Shown one piece after another: positions 45,022 to 52,959 of a stretch of DNA of 64,000 nucleotides. The notes below the pieces were generated by a model, which was given only the letters and a program-made list of their open reading frames with translations, did no database searches and had not been told where the DNA came from. The stretch is taken from contig DATJVY010000050.1 in assembly GCA_035501615.1 (NCBI GenBank), positions 10,251 to 74,250 of the forward strand, in the 5' to 3' direction. Made by a program: the position numbers and the translations under genes. Origin of the DNA: RPRB01 sp035501615 (GTDB lineage Bacteria; Myxococcota; Myxococcia; Myxococcales; Myxococcaceae). Numbering within the stretch: the first letter of the stretch is position 1; every line of letters starts with the position of its first letter.

Positions 45022-46397
45022 TCCCCGCGCCCCAGGGCGGCCAGGAGCGCCGCCCGCGCCGTCGAGACATTGTACTGCGCCTGAACCACTTGGGCAGCGG
45101 CCTGGGTCTGCTGCAGCTGGGCGTCGCTCAGCTCGATGATCGTCCCCACGCCCGTCTGGTACCGGCCTTCCGCGAGGCGAAGCTGCTCCTTGGCGTTCTC
45201 CAGCGCATCGTTCGATGCGACCAGGGCTTCCTTGTTCGCCAGGAGCGTGGCCTGGGCCTGCTCCACGTCGAAGCGGACCTGCAGCTGCTCTATCCCGAGC
45301 GCAGCGGTGGCCGAGCGAAGGTTCTGTTCCGCGGTCTTGATCTGCCCGGTGGTGAACCCTCCCTGGAGGAAGTTCCAGGTCAGGGTCAGGCCGAAGTTCC
45401 ACGTGTCGTAGAGCGCGTCGACGCTGGTCCCCACCTTGGAGTAGCCACCGCTGAACCCGAGGCTCGGGCTCCACTGCCAGCGGGCGCTGTCGAGGACCTT
45501 CCCCTGGGCCTGCCGCGCGTACTCGAGCGAGGCCAGCTCCGGACGCGAGCCGAGGGCGATGTCGAACAGGCCTGGCAACGGGCGGTCCTCCACATCCACC
45601 GGCGGTAGCTCGTCGTCGGCGACCTGGTAGTCCGTGCCCGTCGCGACCCCCATCGCCTGGTTCAGCTGGGCGCGGGCGATACGGTAGTTGTTCTGGGCAG
45701 TGATCAGCGCGACCCGGGCGTTGGCGACGTTGAGCCGGGCGAGCGCCAGGGCGATCTCCGGCTGCGTTCCGACCCGGACGAAGCCCTCCACCTGGCTGAG
45801 GTGGGCGAGCTGGTTGGTCAACGTATCCTGGGCGACCTTGACCAGGTCGCGGGTGGCCCGGGCGGCGAAGTAGGTGGTCCGCACCGAGAGGACCACGTTC
45901 TTGAGGGTCGTGGCCGCGGTGGCCCTGAGCGCGTCGGCGGTGTGCTGCTGCGATTCCCAGGTCGCGAAGTCCACCGGATCCCACAGCGTCTGTGTGCCGA
46001 CCACGCCGATCCGGAAGCTGTTGTAGGTGCTCGGTCGAGCGCCCGGCACGATTGCCACCGTTCCGCTCCCGGTTCCGGTGCTCGCCCCGACGGTGGAGTG
46101 CTGCCGGAGGAAGGAGGCGATGCCCGTCCCCTGCGGGAGCAGCGGGGAGCGGGCGGTGATGGTCTGGGCGTCGGCGGCCGCGGCGTTGGCCTGGGCCTGG
46201 ACCAGCTGCGGTGCGTTGGCCACCGCGGTCTGGATGGCCTCGTCCAGATGCAACAGGCGTGTGCCGGCGGGTGTCGTCGAGGCGCCCGGCGCGGCCGGCG
46301 GGGCGGCTGTTCCGGCGTCCGGGGTGGGGGACTGTGCCCGGGCGGGGAGGGGGAGGAGGGCAAGAAGGAGGGTCAGGAACGCAGTGCGCAAGAGCAC
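45018..46397 (-). CDS. TolC-family outer-membrane channel of the RND operon
   Basis: 459 residues from GTG at 46397, which has AGGGGG 5-10 bases upstream and gives a clean signal peptide (LLRTAFLTLLLALLPLPARA-Q). An ATG at 46454 is the alternative but would push the signal sequence 19 residues inside. OEP helices are present (EAIQTAVANAPQLVQAQANAAA; ATAALGIEQLQVRFDVEQAQATL). It is the first gene of the operon and provides the exit duct for the MdtABC-like pump. Confidence 0.88.
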   Translation of the reverse strand: MLLRTAFLTLLLALLPLPARAQSPTPDAGTAAPPAAPGASTTPAGTRLLHLDEAIQTAVANAPQLVQAQANAAAADAQTITARSPLLPQGTGIASFLRQHSTVGASTGTGSGTVAIVPGARPSTYNSFRIGVVGTQTLWDPVDFATWESQQHTADALRATAATTLKNVVLSVRTTYFAARATRDLVKVAQDTLTNQLAHLSQVEGFVRVGTQPEIALALARLNVANARVALITAQNNYRIARAQLNQAMGVATGTDYQVADDELPPVDVEDRPLPGLFDIALGSRPELASLEYARQAQGKVLDSARWQWSPSLGFSGGYSKVGTSVDALYDTWNFGLTLTWNFLQGGFTTGQIKTAEQNLRSATAALGIEQLQVRFDVEQAQATLLANKEALVASNDALENAKEQLRLAEGRYQTGVGTIIELSDAQLQQTQAAAQVVQAQYNVSTARAALLAALGRGE

Positions 46398-46531
46398 CGC
46401 CCCCTCATGCTCCACTCCAGGCCTCCGTGCACGGATTTCCTGGGAGACGCGCATGCTTGGGAGGCCGGACACCCGGGCGGGGAAAACGTTGTGATGGCAA
46501 GGGTCGTCCGGGCGTGCGCGAGCGGCATGCC

Positions 46532-46609
46532 CTCGATGAGCGGTCAGGTAGGGTCGCGGCTGGACCGCCGCGCATCCCTGTGCTCGATGAACGGACGGGT
46601 GGGCTCGCG
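46532..46609. repeat. 27-bp imperfect direct repeat in the divergent RND control region
   Basis: 46532-46558 and 46583-46609 share CTCGATGA-CGG-C-GGT-GG-TCGCG with about five mismatches and are 51 bases apart start to start. They lie between the tolC start (46397) and the pump start (46660), in the spacer that must contain both promoters. Repeated sites of this size often bind a regulator. No regulator gene sits beside them. Confidence 0.55.
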
Positions 46610-46659
46610 CGTCGGCCACCGTTAGTACGAGGCTTCTCACTGGAGGCTCGGGGAATCTC

Positions 46660-49600
46660 ATGTGGATCGTCCGGCTGGCGCTCCGCCGGCCCTACACCGT
46701 GGCGGTCTTCTCGGCGCTGATCTTCATCGCCGGGCTGCTCTCGGTCACCCGGATGCGGACCGACATCTTCCCCTCCATCGACATCCCGGTGGTGGTGGTG
46801 GTGTGGAACTACCCCGGGCTGTCCGCCGAGGACATGGAACGCCGCATCGTCCTGATCAGCGAGCGTGCTTACTCCACGGTCATCGATGGGATCACCCACA
46901 TCGAGTCGCAGTCCATCGCCGGGGTGGGGCTCCTGAAGCTGTACTTCGAGCCCGACGCCGACCTGGGCACGGCCATCTCCCAGATCACCTCGGTGTCGCT
47001 CACCGCGAGCCGGATCATGCCCCCCGGCATCCAGCCCCCCAACGTGCTCCGGTTCAACGCCGGCAACGTGCCGGTGGCGCAGATCAACGTGTCCAGCAAC
47101 ACCGTTGGTGAGCAGCAGCTCTTCGACTACGGCCTCAACTTCCTCCGCGTCCGCCTGTTCACCATTCCGGGCACCTCCATCCCCGGCCCCTACGGAGGCA
47201 AGCAGCGGCAGATCATGGTGGACGTGGACCCGGCCGCCACCGCCGCCAAGGGCCTCAGCCCCAACGACGTGGTGACCGCGCTCCTCCAGTCCAACGTCAT
47301 CATCCCGGCCGGGACGGCGCAGATCGGGTCCACCGAGTACAACGTCAAGCTGAACTCCAGCCCCTCCACCGTCGACCAGTTCAACTCCATCCCGGTGAAG
47401 GTGGTGAACGGCGCCCCGGTCCTCCTCCGGGACGTGGCCAACGTCCGGGACGGGTTCGCGGTGCAGCAGAACATCGTCCACATCGACGGGAAGCGGGCGA
47501 GCTACATCGTCATCCTCAAGCACTCCAACGCCGGAACCCTGGCGGTGGTGGACGGGGTGAAGGGCCTTCTCCCCTCGATCCAGGCCTCGGCGCCGGACGG
47601 CATCGCGCTGAAGCTCGACTTCGACCAGTCGATCTTCGTCCGCGCGGCGCTCACCAACGTGCTCCACGAGGCGGTCATCAGCTCCCTCCTGGTCTCGCTG
47701 ATGATCCTCTTCTTCCTGGGGAGCTTCCGGAGCGTGGCCATCGTCTCCAGCTCGATCCCCCTGGCCATCCTGGTGGGCATCGCCGGCCTGTTCCTCACCA
47801 ACAACACCCTCAACCTCATGACGCTCGGGGGGCTGGCGCTGGCGATCGGCATGCTGGTCGACGACGCCACCGTTGCGGTGGAGAGCATCCACCGCAACCG
47901 GACCTCGGGGAAGCGGCTCACGGTGGCCATCCTCGACGGTGCCCACGAGGTCGCCACCCCGGCGCTGGCCGCCACGCTCACCATCTGCATCGTCTTCTTC
48001 CCGGTGGTGCTCCTCACCGGCCCGGCCCGCTACCTGTTCACCCCCCTCGCGGTGGCGGTGGTGTTCTCGATGCTCGCCTCGTACGTGCTCAGCCGGACCC
48101 TGGTCCCGGCGCTGGCGCGGCTGCTCGAGTCCGAGGACATCCACGCCGAGCACGAGGGCAACGGGCTGTTCGCGCGCTTCAACCGCTGGCGGGACGACCG
48201 GTTCGACCGCTTCCAGGCCGGCTACGGGCGGTTGCTGGAAGTGGCGCTGCACCACCGGCCCTGGATGATCGGCACCTTCTCGGTGCTGATCCTCGTCACC
48301 GCGGCGCTCCCGGTGTTCGCGGTGGGGCTCGACTTCTTCCCCGACGTCGACGTGGGCCTGATGCGTCTCCACTTCCGGGCCCCGATGGGAACTCGCATCA
48401 CCGACACCGAGCGTCTGGTGCTCGAGGCCGAGCGGAAGATCCGGGAGATCATCCCCCCGGGCGAGCTGGAGGGGCTGAACGACAACATCGGCATCCCGCT
48501 CTCCTACAACCTGGCCTTCGTCTCCACCGACAACATCGGCCCCCAGGATGCGGAGATCCTCATCTCGCTCAAGCCCGGCCACAAGCCCACGCGCGGGTAC
48601 ATGAGGCGCATCCGCGAGGAGCTCCCCAAGTCGTTCCCCGGCAGCTCGCTCTACTTCCAGCCCGCGGACATCGTGACCCAGGTGCTGAACTTCGGGCTCC
48701 CCGCGCCGATCGACGTGGTCATCGAGTCGAACAACCTGGAAGCCGGCTTCACCGTGGGCCGCCAGCTCGCCGCGCGGCTCCGGCGGATCCCCGGCGTGGT
48801 CGACGTGCGGATCCCCCAGGTCCTGGACTACCCCACGCTCAACCTGGACGTGGACCGCCTCCGCGCCGCGCAGGTGGGGCTCTCCCAGCGCGACGTGGCC
48901 AACAACCTCATCACCTCCCTGGCCGGCAGCTCGCTGGTCAACCCGAACTTCTGGCTCAGCCCCCAGAACAACGTGAACTACTTCGTCGCGGTGCAGACCC
49001 CGCTCCCCGCGATGCGGAGCACGAGCGATCTGCTCGCCACCCCGCTCACCACCGGAACGCAGGCTCTCCGCCAGACTCCGACCAGGACCCTCACCGACGC
49101 CGCGGTGCCCTCGGGAAGCCTCTACCTCGGGACCGTCTCGCAGCTCTCGGCAGGAAAGACCCTGGCCTCGGTGAACCACTCCACCATCCAGCGGGTGATC
49201 AACGTCCAGGCCGCCGCGGGCATGCGGGACCTCGGCTCCGTGGCCCGTGACATCGACCGGGCGATCGCCTCGCTCCACGACGTGCCGAAGGGAGTCAAGA
49301 TCTCCGTTCGGGGGCAGATCGAGAGCATGCGCACGTCCTTCGGTGCGCTCGGCACGGGCCTCATCCTCGCGGTGATCCTGGTCTATCTCCTGATGGTGGT
49401 GCTCTTCCAGTCGTGGCTGGACCCGTTCATCATCCTCGCCGCGGTGCCGGGCGCGCTGGTGGGCATCCTCTGGATGCTGGCCCTCACCGGGACCACGCTC
49501 AACGTCGAGTCGTTCATGGGCGCGATCATGTCGGTGGGCATCGCGGTCTCGAACAGCATCCTCCTCGTCTCCTACGCCAACGAGGTCCGGAGCCAGCGAC

Positions 49601-49902
49601 GCCTCTCTCCGCTGGAGGCTGCCCTCGAGGCGGGGAAGGTCCGGCTCCGGCCGGTGCTGATGACCGCCCTGGCGATGGTCCTCGGAATGCTGCCGATGGC
49701 CCTTGCGCTGGGCGAGGGTGGCGAGCAGAACGCTCCGCTCGGTCGCGCGGTCATCGGAGGGCTGCTGGTCGCCACCTTCGTCACCCTGTTCATCGTCCCG
49801 GTGGTCTACTCGGTGCTCCGGAGGAAGGAGCCCCAGGCCCACCGTCTGGACGAGCGTTTCCTGGAGGAGAGCCAGGGCGCACACCCTGGAGCGCTGGCAT
49901 GA
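46660..49902 (+). CDS. RND efflux pump (HAE1-type)
   Basis: 1080 residues from ATG with GGAGG about 14 bases upstream. Start MWIVRLALRRPYTVAVF, TM4 Asp pair in GMLVDDATVAVESI, and two porter domains with periplasmic loops. TM10 has SVGIAVSNSILLVSY rather than the usual Lys, so the proton-relay layout differs from the other two pumps in this window. The adaptor gene follows with ATGA overlap. There is no TolC gene in this operon, so it must borrow one, perhaps from the divergent operon. Confidence 0.9.
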   Translation: MWIVRLALRRPYTVAVFSALIFIAGLLSVTRMRTDIFPSIDIPVVVVVWNYPGLSAEDMERRIVLISERAYSTVIDGITHIESQSIAGVGLLKLYFEPDADLGTAISQITSVSLTASRIMPPGIQPPNVLRFNAGNVPVAQINVSSNTVGEQQLFDYGLNFLRVRLFTIPGTSIPGPYGGKQRQIMVDVDPAATAAKGLSPNDVVTALLQSNVIIPAGTAQIGSTEYNVKLNSSPSTVDQFNSIPVKVVNGAPVLLRDVANVRDGFAVQQNIVHIDGKRASYIVILKHSNAGTLAVVDGVKGLLPSIQASAPDGIALKLDFDQSIFVRAALTNVLHEAVISSLLVSLMILFFLGSFRSVAIVSSSIPLAILVGIAGLFLTNNTLNLMTLGGLALAIGMLVDDATVAVESIHRNRTSGKRLTVAILDGAHEVATPALAATLTICIVFFPVVLLTGPARYLFTPLAVAVVFSMLASYVLSRTLVPALARLLESEDIHAEHEGNGLFARFNRWRDDRFDRFQAGYGRLLEVALHHRPWMIGTFSVLILVTAALPVFAVGLDFFPDVDVGLMRLHFRAPMGTRITDTERLVLEAERKIREIIPPGELEGLNDNIGIPLSYNLAFVSTDNIGPQDAEILISLKPGHKPTRGYMRRIREELPKSFPGSSLYFQPADIVTQVLNFGLPAPIDVVIESNNLEAGFTVGRQLAARLRRIPGVVDVRIPQVLDYPTLNLDVDRLRAAQVGLSQRDVANNLITSLAGSSLVNPNFWLSPQNNVNYFVAVQTPLPAMRSTSDLLATPLTTGTQALRQTPTRTLTDAAVPSGSLYLGTVSQLSAGKTLASVNHSTIQRVINVQAAAGMRDLGSVARDIDRAIASLHDVPKGVKISVRGQIESMRTSFGALGTGLILAVILVYLLMVVLFQSWLDPFIILAAVPGALVGILWMLALTGTTLNVESFMGAIMSVGIAVSNSILLVSYANEVRSQRRLSPLEAALEAGKVRLRPVLMTALAMVLGMLPMALALGEGGEQNAPLGRAVIGGLLVATFVTLFIVPVVYSVLRRKEPQAHRLDERFLEESQGAHPGALA

Positions 49903-51095
49903 CCGAGATGCACGAGTCGTCGAGAGTCACTTCCTCGTCCGCTGCCGCCGGCGAGGTCCAGCCCCACGCTCCGGCGCGCCCCCGGGCCCTCACCATCGGC
50001 ACCGTGATCCTGGTCCTCGTCGCCGTCATCGGGGTGCTGGCGCTCGCCTTCAGCCGCCGGGCGGCCGAGGCGAACGAGCGCCAGCAGCGTGCCGTGGCGC
50101 AGGAGAACGGTCCGGTGGTGCGGCTCGCCCCGGTGGAGCTCTCCAGCGCCGAGCGCACCCTGGCCATCCCCGGCGAGGTCCGCGGCTGGAACCAGGCGAC
50201 CCTCTACGCGAAGGTGGCCGGCTACGTGCGCGAGGTGAAGGTGGACAAGGGGACCCGGATCAAGAAGGGAGACCTCCTCGCCCAGCTGGAGTCGCCCGAG
50301 ACCGACCAGCAGGTCCTCGGTGCCCGCGCGGACCTCCAGCTCAAGCTCGTCCAGGCCGAGCGGGCCCGGAAGCTGCGGCCCCAGGGCTTCATCGCCCAGC
50401 AGGACCTCGACAACGCCGAGAGCGCGCTGTCGGTCTCCCGGGCCACGCTCCAGCAGCTGCTGGCGACCCAGTCCTACGAGCAGGTCCGGGCGCCGTTCGA
50501 CGGAGTGGTCACCGCCCGCTACGTCGATCCCGGGGCCCTCGTCGCGGCCGGGACCGCGTCCAACCAGGCGGTGCAGCCTCTCTTCGACGTCGCCGACATG
50601 CGCACCGTCCGCGTGCAGGTCTACGTCGGTCAGGACGACGCGAGCGACCTCCGGCCCGGCGTTCCGGTGAGCATCAGCCTCCCGGACGATCCCGGCCATC
50701 CGATCGAGGCCAAGGTCAGCCGGACCGCACAGGGCCTCGACACCCGGACCCGCACCATGCTGGTGGAGGTCGACGTCGCCAACGAGCCGGCCAGGCTCTA
50801 TCCGGGCAGCTACGTGAACGTGAGGCTGCGCTTCCCCGGCCGGCGCACCCCGCTGATTCCCGGCGACGCGCTGGCTTGGCGGGGAGACGTCGTCTACGTC
50901 GCGCGCCTGGATCCGGACAACCGGGTGAAGTTCGTCCGCATCCAGCCCGGCGAGGACAACGGGCGACAGATCCAGGTTCTGTCCGGCCTGCAGGGCGGCG
51001 AGCAGGTGGTGCTCAACCCGAGCGCCGAGCTGTCCGACGGCGACCGAGTCCAGCCGCTCGCCCCCAGGGCCGCCGCTCCCGCGGCCGGCCGCTGA
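49899..51095 (+). CDS. RND efflux periplasmic adaptor
   Basis: 398 residues. N-terminal helix LTIGTVILVLVAVIGVLALAF anchors it to the inner membrane. The lipoyl domain (ATLYAKVAGYVREVKVDKGTRIKKGDLLAQLESPE), helical hairpin (QAERARKLRPQGFIAQQDLDNAESAL) and beta-barrel (APFDGVVTARYVDPGALV) are intact. Its start overlaps the pump stop (ATGA), so the two are a coupled pair. Confidence 0.92.
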   Translation: MTEMHESSRVTSSSAAAGEVQPHAPARPRALTIGTVILVLVAVIGVLALAFSRRAAEANERQQRAVAQENGPVVRLAPVELSSAERTLAIPGEVRGWNQATLYAKVAGYVREVKVDKGTRIKKGDLLAQLESPETDQQVLGARADLQLKLVQAERARKLRPQGFIAQQDLDNAESALSVSRATLQQLLATQSYEQVRAPFDGVVTARYVDPGALVAAGTASNQAVQPLFDVADMRTVRVQVYVGQDDASDLRPGVPVSISLPDDPGHPIEAKVSRTAQGLDTRTRTMLVEVDVANEPARLYPGSYVNVRLRFPGRRTPLIPGDALAWRGDVVYVARLDPDNRVKFVRIQPGEDNGRQIQVLSGLQGGEQVVLNPSAELSDGDRVQPLAPRAAAPAAGR

Positions 51096-51206
51096 TGGCA
51101 CAGGGCGTGCGCCCCGCTTCCGTCGCGCGCTGAACAGCCCCCCTACCGCACCAGGGCCGAGCGGCCCAGCTTGGTCCCGTTCAACTCCAGAAGGGGGTTT
51201 GCACGG

Positions 51207-51371
51207 ATGCTGTACTGGGCCGCAGTCTTCTTCGTGATCGCGATCATCGCCGCGGTGTTCGGCTTCGGAGGCATCGCGGCAGGCGCCGCGGGGATCGCCA
51301 AGATTCTCTTCTTCCTCTTCCTCATCCTGGCCGTCCTCTCGCTCCTCTTCGGACGAGGGCGGACGGTCTAG
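51207..51371 (+). CDS. Small DUF1328/YtjA family membrane protein
   Basis: 54 residues from ATG at 51207, with AGAAGGGGG upstream. Two helices: YWAAVFFVIAIIAAVFGFGGIAAGAA and IAKILFFLFLILAVLSLLFG. This is the UPF0391 (YtjA) pattern; the function is unknown, but the proteins are widespread in proteobacteria. The tail overlaps the convergent cytochrome gene by 4 bases. Confidence 0.85.
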   Translation: MLYWAAVFFVIAIIAAVFGFGGIAAGAAGIAKILFFLFLILAVLSLLFGRGRTV

Positions 51372-51847
51372 GGGCCGGAGTCGCCGCGCGCCCTCCGGGC
51401 GCGGAAGAGGAGCAGGGCGAGCGCCAGCGGAAGCAGGCCGAGGGGAGAGCCCCGCTGGCCACTCACGTCGAAGCAGCCGTAGCTGACCGGAGTACCCCCT
51501 CCGCCCGGCACGTTCGGGTCGGTGCCGTTCTTGAGCTCCGGGATGTCCGGCACCCCGTCCCCGTCACTGTCCGTCATCTCCGCGGCCAGCGCATCGAGCG
51601 CGGTGTCCAGGCTCTGGAGGTTCTCCGCCACGAGCCCGCGGGCCATCATCGACTTGCCGAACGGAGTGGTGACGGTTCCGAAGCCGCCGGACGGGGTGTT
51701 GTGACAGAGCGTGCAGGGCGGGGTGTACGACAGGCCGAGGTGTGCCCGGATCTCCGCCGGAAAGGTGGGTGAGGCCTGCGCCGCTCCACCCGCGAGAACG
51801 GCGACGACGAGCAGGGCGCGTCTCAAGGCCTGCTCAGGGTAGCGCAA
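51368..51847 (-). CDS. Exported monohaem protein with calcium repeat and MYXO-CTERM-like tail
   Basis: 159 residues. Signal peptide ends AAQAS. A single haem-binding motif CTLCH (45-49), a thrombospondin-3-like calcium loop DSDGDGVPD (93-101), then Cys125 followed by PLGLLPLALALLLF and RARRARG form a MYXO-CTERM-like anchor: cleavage/attachment Cys, hydrophobic helix, basic end. The tail suggests surface display. It overlaps the upstream trihaem lipoprotein gene by 14 bases, so both are likely one electron-transfer unit. Confidence 0.8.
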   Translation of the reverse strand: MRYPEQALRRALLVVAVLAGGAAQASPTFPAEIRAHLGLSYTPPCTLCHNTPSGGFGTVTTPFGKSMMARGLVAENLQSLDTALDALAAEMTDSDGDGVPDIPELKNGTDPNVPGGGGTPVSYGCFDVSGQRGSPLGLLPLALALLLFRARRARGDSGP

Positions 51848-52703
51848 CGCGCCCGGGCGGCGCGGCGATTCCGCCCACCGCGGTGCCGCTCTGGGTGTGG
51901 CAGCTGTTGCAATCCCCCGACGGCACTTGGGTGGCCATGCTCCGGGTCTTACCGTTGAAGCTCACCGTCGCGGTGATGGGGAACACCGGCCAGCCGCCTC
52001 CCGCGTTCCCGTAGAAGTTTCCGGCAGCGTTGACGGTGAACGACTGGGCCGTCCCGTTCTTGTCGGTGACGGTCACCGTGGCCCCGTTCGCCGAGGCGCC
52101 GTCGCAGTCGTCCGGCTCGTGGCCGGTGGGGTACACGGTCCCGGCGACGCTGAAGGCCGGGCCCTCGCCTCCGCTGGAGTGGCAGGCGATGCAGGCCATG
52201 CCGGGGTGCATGCGGGAACTGCCGTTGTTCCCCTGGGTCCAGTAGCTGTTGCTCGTGCACTGCGGAGGCGCTCCGAAGACCGGGTCTCCGGCGGGGGCGC
52301 AGCTGCCGGCCGGCGTCCCCGCGTCCACCCAGCTGGCGAAGGAGGCGATCTCGATCGAGGAGACGGTCACCGCGGTGCCGGGAGGCATCGGCGAGGCCGA
52401 GTCCTGCATCCGGAACAGCGAGCGCTGCGCGTAGTTCTGGCCGGGGTAGCCGGCCGCCGCGGCGGTGAGCGTGGCCAGGCTGTCGAGCGCGACGGGAGCG
52501 CCCCCGGAGGGCGGCGAGCCATGGCAGGTGGTGCAGTGAGTGGAGAGGACGCTGGCGACGTCGCAGGGCAGGTCGCCGGCGACGGTCCCGCCGCCGCCTC
52601 CTCCGTCCGGGCTGGTGCTCAGGCTCCCGCCGCCGGCTCCGGAGTAGTCCCCCAGCGCGCAGGCGGCGGTGACGACCAGCAATGACGACAGCAACCGGCG
52701 CAT
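51834..52703 (-). CDS. Trihaem cytochrome c lipoprotein
   Basis: 289 residues. Signal peptide with lipobox VTAAC (Cys15). Three CxxCH sites: CTTCH (57-61), CIACH (171-175) and CNSCH (265-269). Gly/Ser-rich linker after the lipid anchor, and a carbohydrate-binding-like beta segment at about 185-255 (AFSVAGTVYPTG, GATVTVTDKNGTA). It would sit in the periplasm or on the cell surface and carry electrons. Close pairing with the monohaem MYXO-CTERM-like gene suggests the two interact. Confidence 0.85.
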   Translation of the reverse strand: MRRLLSSLLVVTAACALGDYSGAGGGSLSTSPDGGGGGGTVAGDLPCDVASVLSTHCTTCHGSPPSGGAPVALDSLATLTAAAAGYPGQNYAQRSLFRMQDSASPMPPGTAVTVSSIEIASFASWVDAGTPAGSCAPAGDPVFGAPPQCTSNSYWTQGNNGSSRMHPGMACIACHSSGGEGPAFSVAGTVYPTGHEPDDCDGASANGATVTVTDKNGTAQSFTVNAAGNFYGNAGGGWPVFPITATVSFNGKTRSMATQVPSGDCNSCHTQSGTAVGGIAAPPGRVALP

Positions 52704-52959
52704 TCCCTCGTCCCTCGTTTCCCGAATCCTGGGGTGTCCTGAGCAGTTGCCGCGGACAGGGGCGATCCGTCACCCCCCGCGCCCCGAGAGAGGCGATGTG
52801 GGTTCAGCGCGCTCCTCGCCGCAGGAGAGGGCTCGGGCTCGAGCGCGCAAGTGCCGGATCCGCTGGTGGGCGACGCCCTGGAGGTGGCCCGGCGCGCGCC
52901 CTCGAGGGTCGGTGAAACGTGACCCGCTCCCCCGTTCGTGTCATGCCCCGGGCCCGAGC

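Noticed and set aside
46405..49884. 1159-residue minus-strand open frame antisense to the RND pump
   Set aside because: Its predicted protein is Arg/His/Gly/Glu-rich low complexity with no motif; it exists because GC-rich codons on the plus strand avoid antisense stops. The plus-strand gene is a clear RND pump.
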